Assembly (NCBI GenBank): GCA_018432645.1
Contig: JAHDSP010000401.1
Span: 1-10,884, forward strand
Direction: 5' to 3'
DNA from: Bacteroidales bacterium
GTDB lineage: Bacteria > Bacteroidota > Bacteroidia > Bacteroidales > DTU049
DNA length: 10,884 nt
Below are positions 1 to 7,920 of this stretch, in pieces. The notes under the pieces are model-generated. The model ran no database searches, was not told the DNA's origin, and saw only the letters and a list, made by a program, of their open reading frames with translations. Every line of letters starts with the position of its first letter. Position 1 is the stretch's first letter. The translations under genes and the position numbers were made by a program.

Positions 1-61
1 AAAGTTTTTAAAAAATGATAAATATCATATAAAAATTGTTTGAAATAGTTTAAACATTTTG

Positions 62-187
62 TACCTTGCTACTTCATACTTGTCCCTTGTTTTAGTTTAA
101 TATAGTTTAAATTTTTTGCTTAACCCATCACCTATCACCTATCATTTATCACTTATCACTCATCTCCCTCCCCCTGTCTCCTTCTCA
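62..187. repeat. Imperfect heptanucleotide (7-bp period) tandem arrays
   Basis: Two blocks with 7-bp periodicity lie in the non-coding region ahead of the first gene. Block 1 (62-89) reads TACCTTG, CTACTTC, ATACTTG, TCCCTTG. Block 2 (127-168) reads ATCACCT, ATCACCT, ATCATTT, ATCACTT, ATCACTC, ATCTCCC. A pyrimidine-only stretch with a vaguer 7-bp rhythm continues to about 187. The 37 bases between the blocks are AT-rich and show no such pattern. Only two units are identical, so this is a diverged array rather than a fresh expansion. No ORF runs through it. Its function is unknown. Confidence 0.75.
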
Positions 188-201
188 ACTACATATATTA
201 A

Positions 202-230
202 TTTCAAAAGCAAAAAATTTATTAAATTTG
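202..230 (+). promoter_or_regulatory. Candidate Bacteroidota promoter of the ricT-gldH-PBP-ispG block
   Basis: TAAATTTG at 223-230 fits the Bacteroidota -7 consensus TAnnTTTG. The -33 element is weak: TTTC at 202-205, with 17 bases between. Transcription would start near 236 and leave a leader of fewer than ten bases before the ATG at 244. The -7 match is seen; its use as a promoter is inferred. Confidence 0.4.
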
Positions 231-243
231 CAAAAACATTTAA

Positions 244-1338
244 ATGGACTTAAATACTATTAAAAGTTTACAAGCTAGAGGTTTGATGGCCATAGAAATA
301 GATGACAAGATAAAATTACAATTTACTCATAGATGGCAAAAGCTAACTTCATACAAAGATATAAAACATGACAAAGATTTTTATATAGCTTTCCCAGAAG
401 CTATCGAGATAGTAGAGGTACAATTTAAAAATGATAGAAAGCAATTTTATAAAAATACTACAGGTATTCCACTAGAGATAGGTGAAATAGTAGCAGTAGA
501 AGCTACACCAGGACACGATATCGGCGTAGTCAGTTTGACTGGGAAAGAAGCTATTAAGCAAATGGAACGAAAAAAACCTAAAACAAATGATGGCAAGCTA
601 TTGAGCTTGTATAGAATTGCTAAAGATGCTGATATTAATAAATTCCTCGAAGCTATTAAAAACGAAGAAATTGTTCTGAAAAAAACCAAAGAAATAATAA
701 AAAATTCTAGGTTAAACATGAAATTAACTGATGTAGAATACCAAGGTGATGGCACCAAGGCTACATTTTATTATATTGCAGATGATAGGGTAGATTTTAG
801 AGAACTCATCAAAACATTAGCTGGGACATTTAAAATAAGAGTAGAGATGCGACAGATAGGTGCTAGACAAGAGTCTGCTAAACTAGGATGGGTAGGTCCC
901 TGTGGTAGAGAATTATGCTGTTCTACATATAAATGTACATTTAGCTCTGTTTCTATTACTGCAGCTAGTATTCAGCAACTCACTCTCAACCCTCAACGTC
1001 TTGCTGGCTTGTGCACTAAACTCAAATGTTGTCTATCATATGAGCTACCTCTTTATGAAGAGTTTATTAATAGTCTGCCACCTACTGATATTCCTTTGAT
1101 CACAAAACAAGCTAAAGCTCATTTCGTGAAAGCTGATATGTTCAAAAATCTTATGTTTTACTCTGTAGAAAATCAAGATATTCTATTTGGCTTGCCCGTG
1201 AATGTAGTAATTAAATTACAAGAATTAAATAAAAAAGGTGAAATTATCGATAGTTTAGATCAGTTTGCTATTACTAGCGAATTTACTGTAATGGAAAGTG
1301 TCAATCAAGAAGATTTATCAAAATTAGAAGATGAATAA
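244..1338 (+). CDS. ricT: PSP1/RicT-family iron-sulfur protein
   Basis: A 364-residue protein of the PSP1 (YaaT/RicT) family. The family signature is clear: an EVxFKNxRKxF stretch at about 58-68, the EIGEIVAVEATPGHDIGVVSL block at about 78-98, and the cysteine core at 220-263 (GPCGRELCC, then GLCTKLKCCLSYE; Cys220, 225, 226, 231, 257, 262 and 263). In Bacillus, RicT forms a complex with RicA and RicF that carries 4Fe-4S clusters and influences RNase Y and mRNA maturation. The role in Bacteroidota is not well established. The ATG at 244 follows an in-frame TAA, and Met15 (286) is a possible alternative start. The cysteine-rich N-terminal extension I remember from some Bacteroidota homologues is absent, so this is a compact version. 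The stop overlaps the gldH start by 8 bp (ATGAATAA). The PSP1-gldH-PBP order is familiar in this phylum. The family is certain; the physiological role is inferred. Confidence 0.9.
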   Translation: MDLNTIKSLQARGLMAIEIDDKIKLQFTHRWQKLTSYKDIKHDKDFYIAFPEAIEIVEVQFKNDRKQFYKNTTGIPLEIGEIVAVEATPGHDIGVVSLTGKEAIKQMERKKPKTNDGKLLSLYRIAKDADINKFLEAIKNEEIVLKKTKEIIKNSRLNMKLTDVEYQGDGTKATFYYIADDRVDFRELIKTLAGTFKIRVEMRQIGARQESAKLGWVGPCGRELCCSTYKCTFSSVSITAASIQQLTLNPQRLAGLCTKLKCCLSYELPLYEEFINSLPPTDIPLITKQAKAHFVKADMFKNLMFYSVENQDILFGLPVNVVIKLQELNKKGEIIDSLDQFAITSEFTVMESVNQEDLSKLEDE

Positions 1339-1807
1339 TAAGTTTTTACTATATTTATTTTTTATAATAATTATTTTCAGCTCCTGCAGCAAAAATAAAT
1401 ATTATGATATCAAAGCCTTCGATGATGAAAAATGGAATTATACTGAATGGAAAGAATTTAATATTCCTATACCAGATACTACCAATTTATATAATTTACA
1501 TCTAATATTGAGAACTACTCAGCAATATCCTTATACTAATATTTATTTATTTGTACAGAATATACCTCCCAGTGGTAATATTGTCCAAGATACTTTATTA
1601 TTAATTTTAAACGATGAAAATGGTAAATCTATGGGCAAAAAAAGTAATAAAAACTATATTTATGACTTTTTAATTAAAAAAAATTTTATATTTTCTAATA
1701 CTGGCGTTTATACATTATTAGTTACTCATGGCATGCGTGATAGTATATTACCAGGAGTGGTAGAGTTAGGATTTAAATTTGAAAAAATTAAAAATAATGA
1801 AAGATAA
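1331..1807 (+). CDS. gldH: GldH-family lipoprotein
   Basis: A 158-residue lipoprotein. Residues 1-18 form a lipoprotein signal: a short charged start, a long Phe/Ile/Leu core, then a lipobox with the acceptor Cys19 (FSSC). The mature part carries GldH family patterns: the QQYPYTNIYLFV stretch at about 64-75, an xDTL strand, a GKSMGKK turn, and the C-terminal GVYTLLVTHGMRDSILPGVVELG region. GldH is needed for gliding in Flavobacterium johnsoniae, but orthologues also occur in non-gliding Bacteroidota, so its presence alone does not show motility. It should sit in the membrane, facing the periplasm or outer surface. It overlaps the upstream gene by 8 bp and the downstream PBP gene by 11 bp, which suggests translational coupling. 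No other gld, spr or por gene is in the window. Confidence 0.88.
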   Translation: MNNKFLLYLFFIIIIFSSCSKNKYYDIKAFDDEKWNYTEWKEFNIPIPDTTNLYNLHLILRTTQQYPYTNIYLFVQNIPPSGNIVQDTLLLILNDENGKSMGKKSNKNYIYDFLIKKNFIFSNTGVYTLLVTHGMRDSILPGVVELGFKFEKIKNNER

Positions 1808-4184
1808 TTTTTTCTCGATATTCAAAACAAAAGACAAAAATTTTAAGAAATTTCTTAAAACACTTTGGATAATATTTTTCAGTATTTTAGGTTTTTTAAT
1901 TATATTTTTTACTAGTGTATATTTTGGTTTATTAGGTCCCATACCTACATTTGAGCAATTAGAAAATCCTCTAGATAAGTTCTCTAGTGAGCTTATAAGT
2001 GTAGATAATAATGTCATTGGCAAATATTATTACGAAGAGAATAGATCATGGGTTGGTTTTAATGAGATAAGTCCTTATGTAGTGAAAGCCTTAATAGCTA
2101 CCGAGGATAAAAGATTTTATAATCATAGCGGAATTGATTTCAAAGGATTAGCAAGGGTATTTTCTAAAACTATTATTGGTCAGCAAAAAGGTAGTGGTGG
2201 CGGTAGTACTATAACTCAGCAATTAGCAAAAAATTTATTTAAACGTCCAAGTGATATTAATAAAATCAAGCTAATAGCAATCAAATTTAGAGAATGGATG
2301 ACAGCTATAAAATTAGAAAAAAATTATTCTAAAGATGAAATAATAGCAATGTATCTGAATACTGTGCCCTTTGGTTATCAATTGTATGGTATCAAATCAG
2401 CATCATTATATTATTTTGGCAAAGACCCCATAGACCTATCATTAGATGAATCAGCTATTTTGATTGGTATGCTAAAAGCTACTACTAAGTTTAATCCTAT
2501 TCTAAATCCAGAAAATGCTAAGCAAAGACGTTATGTAGTACTCAAGCAAATGTTAAAAAATGATTATATCACTGAGGAAGAATTTAATAATATCAAAGAA
2601 AAAGATATTCCTAAACCAGAGAAAAGCATTAGTTCATCTACTGATAATTTAGCACCATATTTTCGTGAATATTTGAGACTATATATGACTGCTAAAGAAC
2701 CTGACTCTAAAAAGTATAAAAATAAAGCTGATTATAAAAAAGCCAAAGAACGATGGGACAATGATCCATTGTATGGGTGGTGTAATAAAAATAAAAAACC
2801 AGATGGCAGCTCTTATAATCTCTATAATGATGGACTACGCATCTACACAACTATTGATAGTAGAATGCAAAGATATGCTGAAGAGGCTGTACGAGAGCAT
2901 CTAAGCAAAGATTTACAACCAAGCTTTTTCAAAGAAGCTAAACGTAGTAAATATGCTCCTTTTATAGGTGCAAAATCTGAACAAGAAGTTAAAAATCTTA
3001 TGAATATTGCTATCAAACGTACTGATAGATATATAAACATGAAAAACAATGGATTTAGTGACAAAGAAATAGAAGAAGCTTTTCATAAGCCCACTGAAAT
3101 GCGAGTTTTTAGCTGGGATGGCGTCAAAGATACTATCATGACACCTTATGATTCTATTATTTATCATAAATATTTCTTGAGAGCTAGCTTCGTAGCTATA
3201 GAACCTCAAACTGGCTATGTGAGAGCTTATGTCGGCGGTCCTGCATTTAACTTTTTCAAATATGATAATGCAGCTATTGGCAAAAGACAAGTGGGCTCTA
3301 CATTTAAACCTTTTGTATATGCATCAGCCTTTATCAACGATCCTACATTGACTCCTTGTACTAAAATACCTTTGATACCAGTTACTTTTGATATGCCTGA
3401 TGGCTCTCAATGGACACCTAAAAATTCTGGTAATGTGGATGAAGGAACAATGATAGAACTTTCTAAAGCTCTAGCTCTATCTATTAATTGGGTATCAGCT
3501 TTTTTAATTAAAGAAAAAACTTCTCCTGCTGCAGTAGTAGAATTAGTCAAATCTATGGGAATAACAGATACTATTCCTCCCGTACCTTCTATTTGCTTAG
3601 GCACAGCAGAGCTTAAATTATTAGAATTAATAAGTGCTTTATCTACTTTTGCTAATTATGGAGTTTATCAGACGCCAATTTTAGTTACTAGAATAGAAGA
3701 TCGTTTCGGTAATATCATTAGTACTTTCCCCTATGGAGCTTCTAAAGAGGTAATGGATGAAATCTCTGCATATAAAATCATTTCTTTGATGAAAGGTGTT
3801 GTCGATCATGGCACTGGTAATCGTATTCGATATATTTATAAAATTCCTTATCCTGTTGCGGGTAAAACTGGAACCACAGATAATAATAGCGATGGCTGGT
3901 TTATGGGTATTACTCCAAATCTAGCTGCTGGTGTATGGGTAGGTGGCGAAGATATGCAAGTTCATTTCCGCAGTATGGCATTAGGCCAGGGTGCTAGCAT
4001 GGCTCTACCTATTTGGGGACTTTTTATGCAAAAGGTTTATAATGACCCTACTATTAATCTGTATAAAGGCGACTTCACTATGCCTAAAGACTTCACACCA
4101 GATATGCTATGTGATCCTTCTAATTCTTCTATATCTTCTCCTATGTTTATGTTACCTAAAAATAAAAAGAAAAGCTGGAACTAA
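1797..4184 (+). CDS. Class A penicillin-binding protein (glycosyltransferase/transpeptidase)
   Basis: A 795-residue bifunctional peptidoglycan synthase like PBP1A. A short basic cytoplasmic tail and one membrane segment (about 21-45) anchor it in the inner membrane. The GT51 domain follows, with ATEDKRFYNHSG (catalytic Glu103), GGGSTITQQLAKNLF (about 134-148) and REWMTAIKLE to MYLNTVPFG (about 165-193). The transpeptidase domain has STFK with nucleophile Ser501, SIN at 562-564 and KTGT at 690-693. It polymerises lipid II glycan strands and cross-links them, and should be a beta-lactam target. All catalytic motifs look intact, and the length is normal for the family. I chose the ATG at 1797 over a TTG at 1779, because it lies inside the last codons of gldH (overlap ending at 1807), as is usual for coupled genes. 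ispG starts one base after the stop. Confidence 0.93.
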   Translation: MKDNFFSIFKTKDKNFKKFLKTLWIIFFSILGFLIIFFTSVYFGLLGPIPTFEQLENPLDKFSSELISVDNNVIGKYYYEENRSWVGFNEISPYVVKALIATEDKRFYNHSGIDFKGLARVFSKTIIGQQKGSGGGSTITQQLAKNLFKRPSDINKIKLIAIKFREWMTAIKLEKNYSKDEIIAMYLNTVPFGYQLYGIKSASLYYFGKDPIDLSLDESAILIGMLKATTKFNPILNPENAKQRRYVVLKQMLKNDYITEEEFNNIKEKDIPKPEKSISSSTDNLAPYFREYLRLYMTAKEPDSKKYKNKADYKKAKERWDNDPLYGWCNKNKKPDGSSYNLYNDGLRIYTTIDSRMQRYAEEAVREHLSKDLQPSFFKEAKRSKYAPFIGAKSEQEVKNLMNIAIKRTDRYINMKNNGFSDKEIEEAFHKPTEMRVFSWDGVKDTIMTPYDSIIYHKYFLRASFVAIEPQTGYVRAYVGGPAFNFFKYDNAAIGKRQVGSTFKPFVYASAFINDPTLTPCTKIPLIPVTFDMPDGSQWTPKNSGNVDEGTMIELSKALALSINWVSAFLIKEKTSPAAVVELVKSMGITDTIPPVPSICLGTAELKLLELISALSTFANYGVYQTPILVTRIEDRFGNIISTFPYGASKEVMDEISAYKIISLMKGVVDHGTGNRIRYIYKIPYPVAGKTGTTDNNSDGWFMGITPNLAAGVWVGGEDMQVHFRSMALGQGASMALPIWGLFMQKVYNDPTINLYKGDFTMPKDFTPDMLCDPSNSSISSPMFMLPKNKKKSWN

Positions 4185-4185
4185 A

Positions 4186-5667
4186 ATGCGTAGAAAAACT
4201 CTACAAATACCTGTAGGTAATATTTTCATAGGTAGCAATCACCCCATTATTTTGCAATCTATGACTAATACTGCTACTACTAATATCGATGATACAGTAG
4301 ATCAATGTATTAAACTTTTCAATGCTAATGCTAAATTAGTAAGAATTACTGCACAAAATGTCAAAGAAGCCAAAGCCCTGAAAGTAATTAAACAAAACCT
4401 ATTAACTAAAGGCTACAACCAATCTATAGCTGCTGATATACATTTTAACCCACAATTAGCACTAATAGCAGCTCAATATGTTGATAAAATTCGCATTAAT
4501 CCTGGCAATTTTATTAATTTATTTCCCAATAATATTTCTTATACTTCTGCCCAGTATCATCAAGAACTCAACGCTATAAAAGTAGAAATAGAAAAACTTC
4601 TACCTGTTTTAATTAATAATAATGTTGCAGTGAGAATAGGTGTTAATAAAGGTTCATTATCTCCTAGATTAATTGATAAATATGGTAATAATTTAGAAGC
4701 TGCTATAGAATCTGCAATAGAAAGTGCCATTATTTTTAATAAATTGAATTTCAATAATTTAGTGATTAGCATAAAAACTAGTTCTGTTTATGAAACTATT
4801 AAAGCAAATAGACTTTTAAGTGCTAAATTAGATCAATTAGGTCTCTTCTACCCTATCCATCTTGGCGTTACAGAAGCTGGTATTGATAAACAAGGAATTA
4901 TAAAATCTACCATTGCCATTGGCAATCTACTTTTAGATGGCATAGGCGATACCATTAGAGTGTCATTAACAGGTGATCCATTAAAAGAGATTCCCGCTGC
5001 TCAAAATATTTTAAATTCTTATGAAAAATTTTTACCATTACCAATGCTACCGATTTATGATTACACATTAGAATATTGTCCTAAAGTATTTACTAATAAT
5101 AATTTAGCAGATGGATTGCCTCCTAGTGATATTGATTTTATAGAAATAAATAATTCAAATCCTTTTGAATTAATCTCAAAGAAATTAGAAACTAGTAAAT
5201 ACGTAAACTTAAAAATTAATACATCTCAATTCGATTTATACGAATTATGTATAATACTTGGTAGAGGCTGGATAGATGGGTGGTTGAGAGATTTATATTT
5301 AGTAGATAATAATCTACGACAAGATACACTAAATGATATATGGGAAATACTACAAGCTACAGGCAAAAGAAAAACCTTGACTGAAGTAATCTCGTGTCCA
5401 TCTTGTGGTAGGACAATGTATGATATCGAAAAAATTACAAAAGAAGTAAAAGAAAGATTTAGTAAATATCCAGGTCTCACTCTAGCTGTGATGGGTTGCA
5501 TAGTAAATGGTCCAGGAGAAATGAAAGAAGCTCAAGCAGGCATTGTAGGTAATGGATTAAATAAAGCCAATATTTATATTTACGGCAAATTAATAGCTAA
5601 AAACATTCCAATAGAAGCAGTAGTAGATGAATTTGAAAAACAATTGAAAAAATACAATTTAATTTAA
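4186..5667 (+). CDS. ispG: 4-hydroxy-3-methylbut-2-enyl diphosphate synthase IspG (GcpE), insert-containing type
   Basis: A 493-residue 4Fe-4S enzyme of the MEP isoprenoid pathway; it reductively opens the cyclic MEcPP ring to HMBPP in the cytosol. The TIM-barrel part (about 1-275) includes LQSMTNT, ADIHFNP, KIRINPGN, HLGVTEAG and DGIGDTIRVSLTGDP. The iron-sulfur domain has CPSC (Cys404, Cys407) and GCIVNGPGE (Cys438, Glu445). Between them, at about 275-395, lies the extra domain known from plants, Chlamydia and Bacteroidota. It is only about 120 residues here, shorter than I expect for this phylum, where the proteins I recall exceed 600 residues. The reading frame is open upstream to 3991, but that part is the PBP gene in another frame. 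The MRRKTLQIPVG start at 4186, one base past the PBP stop, fits the family. It is the last gene of the block. Confidence 0.93.
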   Translation: MRRKTLQIPVGNIFIGSNHPIILQSMTNTATTNIDDTVDQCIKLFNANAKLVRITAQNVKEAKALKVIKQNLLTKGYNQSIAADIHFNPQLALIAAQYVDKIRINPGNFINLFPNNISYTSAQYHQELNAIKVEIEKLLPVLINNNVAVRIGVNKGSLSPRLIDKYGNNLEAAIESAIESAIIFNKLNFNNLVISIKTSSVYETIKANRLLSAKLDQLGLFYPIHLGVTEAGIDKQGIIKSTIAIGNLLLDGIGDTIRVSLTGDPLKEIPAAQNILNSYEKFLPLPMLPIYDYTLEYCPKVFTNNNLADGLPPSDIDFIEINNSNPFELISKKLETSKYVNLKINTSQFDLYELCIILGRGWIDGWLRDLYLVDNNLRQDTLNDIWEILQATGKRKTLTEVISCPSCGRTMYDIEKITKEVKERFSKYPGLTLAVMGCIVNGPGEMKEAQAGIVGNGLNKANIYIYGKLIAKNIPIEAVVDEFEKQLKKYNLI

Positions 5668-5682
5668 AAAAACTTAAACAAC

Positions 5683-5703
5683 TTTCTTAAAAAAGATAAG
5701 AAA
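5683..5703. terminator. Possible AT-rich bidirectional terminator between ispG and ablB
   Basis: A 7-bp inverted repeat (TTTCTTA, 7-base loop, TAAGAAA) sits in the 63-bp gap between two convergent genes. A-rich sequence lies on both sides, but no long clean T run follows. The stem has a single G-C pair, so its strength is doubtful; position is the main argument. Confidence 0.3.
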
Positions 5704-5730
5704 TAAATATCAAAAAATTATAAAATACTA

Positions 5731-6555
5731 TTAAACGGTTTTATACCATACGTTCATACTTTCGATCTGTCCGTTAATTTGAGTATTGTTAATCAAAGTA
5801 CCTGTATAACTATAACCATTATTCATAAAAGTTTTGTTCATAGATAGTGATTTTAAACGAGCAATAGTATAAAATGATTTAAACCCTTCAGCTATGAGTT
5901 GTTTTTCCATAGTCAATAGAAGATATGTAGCTAATTTTTTCCCTCTTTGCGATGGTAGTATTGCAAAATCTGTCATTTCTGCATTTTTCAGCCTATTGTT
6001 ACATTCAGCAGAGCTTATACCAACTAATTTACCCTCAATAAAAACACCAAAATATCGCGTTTCTTTTTGCATTTCTTGTTTCAAAAATTTAGTGTCAAAA
6101 ATTGGAAATGGGTAAGTTTTGAAAACTTGTGAAAACACCTCTGTCATTTCTTTAGTATCTGAATGATTTAATTGTCTTAATTGATATTTTCTATCCAAAT
6201 CCATAATAGGGGCATTAATCTGCGAAAGCAATAACTCTTGGAAAGAGTTCATTTCTAATATGTTAGGTTTTCTTCGGTTCGAATCTTTATATTTCACTAG
6301 AAACAAAGCATCTTCTAAACCATTAAAAAAACGTGGGACTATAGCTTCGGTTACATATCCTGCTAAAAAAAATTGGGGAGCAAAACGTGAAGGAATTTTA
6401 GCAAATATTTTAGTATAACCATTGTTGTTTGCAATGTTTTCCATTCCCTCTATAATCTGAGGAAAATCGCATGAATGAAAATCCATAAGATAAACCCGAT
6501 TACTAGAGTATCCATGCTGAACTTTTGATTTACCTATTAATTCAATCTTGTCCAT
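5731..6555 (-). CDS. ablB: Beta-lysine N6-acetyltransferase AblB (GNAT)
   Basis: A 274-residue acetyltransferase that should transfer acetyl from acetyl-CoA to the epsilon-amino group of L-beta-lysine, giving the compatible solute N-epsilon-acetyl-beta-lysine. The N-terminal half has patterns of the AblB family: [11 protein letters not shown], then [21 protein letters not shown] at about 51-71, then the [11 protein letters not shown] region. The C-terminal GNAT domain (about 123-272) carries the acetyl-CoA loop in [15 protein letters not shown] (about 195-209) and a closing MNVWYK strand. The frame is open up to 6612, but the family-like start is the ATG at 6555, which overlaps the end of kamA by 14 bp. 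This adjacency to lysine 2,3-aminomutase is the classic abl operon known from methanogens and some bacteria, and it makes the substrate assignment strong. It is the second gene of a two-gene transcript. Confidence 0.9.
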   Translation of the reverse strand: MDKIELIGKSKVQHGYSSNRVYLMDFHSCDFPQIIEGMENIANNNGYTKIFAKIPSRFAPQFFLAGYVTEAIVPRFFNGLEDALFLVKYKDSNRRKPNILEMNSFQELLLSQINAPIMDLDRKYQLRQLNHSDTKEMTEVFSQVFKTYPFPIFDTKFLKQEMQKETRYFGVFIEGKLVGISSAECNNRLKNAEMTDFAILPSQRGKKLATYLLLTMEKQLIAEGFKSFYTIARLKSLSMNKTFMNNGYSYTGTLINNTQINGQIESMNVWYKTV

Positions 6556-7864
6556 TGTCTTCTCTACGTTGAATACGTTCATTATCTGATGGAACCAAAG
6601 AAATAGCATCATCGTAATCTGAAAGCAACTTTTCTATACCAATGGCATTATCTTCTATTCCTTCCTTAATATCTAAGTCTAAATTGCAACTCTTACAATT
6701 TCGATCACATTTTGTTTGTTTGTAGTCATCTGGTTCTTGGTATGAAGTTATTACGCCTTCATAATTTCGAAGAATTACTTTGTTTGTAGACCACGAAATT
6801 ATATAGTTAGGCATTATAGGAATTTTTCCACCACCACCAGGAGCATCAATAACATATGTAGGAACAGCAAAACCACTTGTATGCCCAATTAAGCTTTCAA
6901 TTATTTCTATTCCTTTTCCAACAGGGGTTCTAAAATGAGACAAACCTTCTGAAAGATCACACTGATACAGATAATAAGGACGTATACGATTAGCTACCAA
7001 TTTATGGCATAAATTTTTCATTATGCGTGGACAATCGTTAACATCTGCTAACAGGACAGATTGATTACCTAAGGGTATGCCCGCATCGGCAAGTTTCCTT
7101 ATTGCTTCTTTTGATGAAGCTGTGATTTCCCTAGGATGATTGAAATGTGTATTTATCCATAACGGATGATGTTTTTTAAGCATATTAACTAAATCGTCGG
7201 TAATTCGATAAGGAAGTACTACAGGAGTTCTTGTACCAATGCGAATTACCTCTACATGGTCTATTTTTCTAAGCTCAGTGAGAATCCAGTCCAAATAATC
7301 ATCTGATAATAAAAAAGGATCTCCACCAGAAAGTAACACGTCACGTATTTGTGGTGTTTCTCTTATGTAATCTAGTCCAATTTTTATTGTTAATTTTCCT
7401 GGAATATAATCTTTATCTCCTACTTTTCGTTTACGAGTGCAATGCCTGCAATACATAGCGCAAACATTACTAACTAAAAATAAAACTCTATCGGGATATC
7501 GGTGTGTAATTCCTGGAACTGGACTATCAATATCTTCATAAAGTGGATCTTGCATCTCTTCAGGAGTTACTATTAATTCTCTATTATCGAGAAAAGATTG
7601 TTTAAAAATGGGATCATTTTTGTAGTCTTCTTTTTTTATTAGTGATAAATAGTAAGGTGTGATAGAAAGTGGAAATTTTGCCATGGTATCTTCAAGCTGT
7701 TCCTTCTCATCCTCAGAGAACTTAATACCTGTGAGGGTCTCGAACATAGAAATAGTTTTTATAGAATTCCTCATGTGCCATTTCCAATCTCGCCATTGTA
7801 CCAATTCAGAAGAAGAGCCTAGCTTTTTTGCTATATTTTGTTGTTCTTTAGTTAAAATCGCCAT
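6542..7864 (-). CDS. kamA: Lysine 2,3-aminomutase (radical SAM, PLP)
   Basis: A 440-residue radical SAM enzyme that converts L-lysine to L-beta-lysine. The motif CAMYCRHC gives the cluster ligands Cys135, Cys139 and Cys142. The PLP lysine is Lys347 in PGGGGKIP. Asp303 (CDLSEG) and Asp340 (YVIDAPGG) match the substrate-binding aspartates, and Cys278 with Cys386, Cys390 and Cys393 (KCDRNCKSC) match the zinc site. These positions run about ten residues ahead of the clostridial enzyme as I recall it. The N-terminal [11 protein letters not shown] and [15 protein letters not shown] patterns are typical. Overlap with ablB points to osmolyte synthesis rather than lysine fermentation, since no kamD, kamE or other fermentation genes are nearby. 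Sampled lines are GC-richer (42 % at 7021-7080, 43 % at 7081-7140) than the neighbouring blocks, which hints at acquisition from elsewhere. Confidence 0.95.
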   Translation of the reverse strand: MAILTKEQQNIAKKLGSSSELVQWRDWKWHMRNSIKTISMFETLTGIKFSEDEKEQLEDTMAKFPLSITPYYLSLIKKEDYKNDPIFKQSFLDNRELIVTPEEMQDPLYEDIDSPVPGITHRYPDRVLFLVSNVCAMYCRHCTRKRKVGDKDYIPGKLTIKIGLDYIRETPQIRDVLLSGGDPFLLSDDYLDWILTELRKIDHVEVIRIGTRTPVVLPYRITDDLVNMLKKHHPLWINTHFNHPREITASSKEAIRKLADAGIPLGNQSVLLADVNDCPRIMKNLCHKLVANRIRPYYLYQCDLSEGLSHFRTPVGKGIEIIESLIGHTSGFAVPTYVIDAPGGGGKIPIMPNYIISWSTNKVILRNYEGVITSYQEPDDYKQTKCDRNCKSCNLDLDIKEGIEDNAIGIEKLLSDYDDAISLVPSDNERIQRREDNGQD

Positions 7865-7889
7865 AATTTTTTATTTCTTTTATTATTTA

Positions 7890-7920
7890 CAAAGATATAC
7901 ATTAATTTTTACCAAACAAA
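7890..7920 (-). promoter_or_regulatory. Bacteroidota-type promoter of kamA-ablB
   Basis: On the minus strand, TTTG (7920-7917) is followed by exactly 19 bases and then TATCTTTG (7897-7890), a full match to the Bacteroidota primary sigma consensus TTTG-N19-TAnnTTTG. The start of transcription should be near 7884, leaving a leader of about 20 bases before the ATG at 7864. It is the best promoter match in the window. No operator-like repeat is visible over it. Confidence 0.8.

Larger units (their letters stand above)
1..243. other. Intergenic region upstream of the ricT-like gene
   Basis: There is no coding potential here: stop codons are dense in every frame. Besides the heptamer arrays and the promoter listed separately, it contains a small AT-rich inverted repeat at 15-28 (ATGATA, two bases, TATCAT) and two TAGTTTAA-type words in tandem at about 93-110. 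An in-frame TAA at 241-243 directly precedes the first gene, so no upstream extension of that gene is possible. Confidence 0.7.

Noticed and set aside
121..187. Possible CRISPR array
   Set aside because: The units are 7 bp, contiguous and imperfect; there are no 25-40-base repeats, no spacers and no cas genes.
2913..3290. Antisense 125-codon ORF inside the PBP gene
   Set aside because: It is a shadow of the conserved PBP frame; no start signal or protein family is recognisable.
1331..4184. Evidence for gliding motility or a type IX secretion locus
   Set aside because: Only gldH is present; orthologues occur in non-gliding Bacteroidota and none of the other gld, spr or por genes is in the window.
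3991..4185. N-terminal extension of IspG by 65 codons
   Set aside because: It lies in the PBP coding region in another frame and translates to a leucine/cysteine-rich stretch without family similarity; the conserved protein starts at 4186.
6556..6612. N-terminal extension of AblB
   Set aside because: It overlaps the conserved kamA frame, and the residues do not look like AblB; the ATG at 6555 gives the normal length and a coupled start.
6542..7864. Lysine fermentation pathway
   Set aside because: No kamD/kamE, kdd, kce or kal genes are nearby, and the direct neighbour is the acetyltransferase of the osmolyte pathway.
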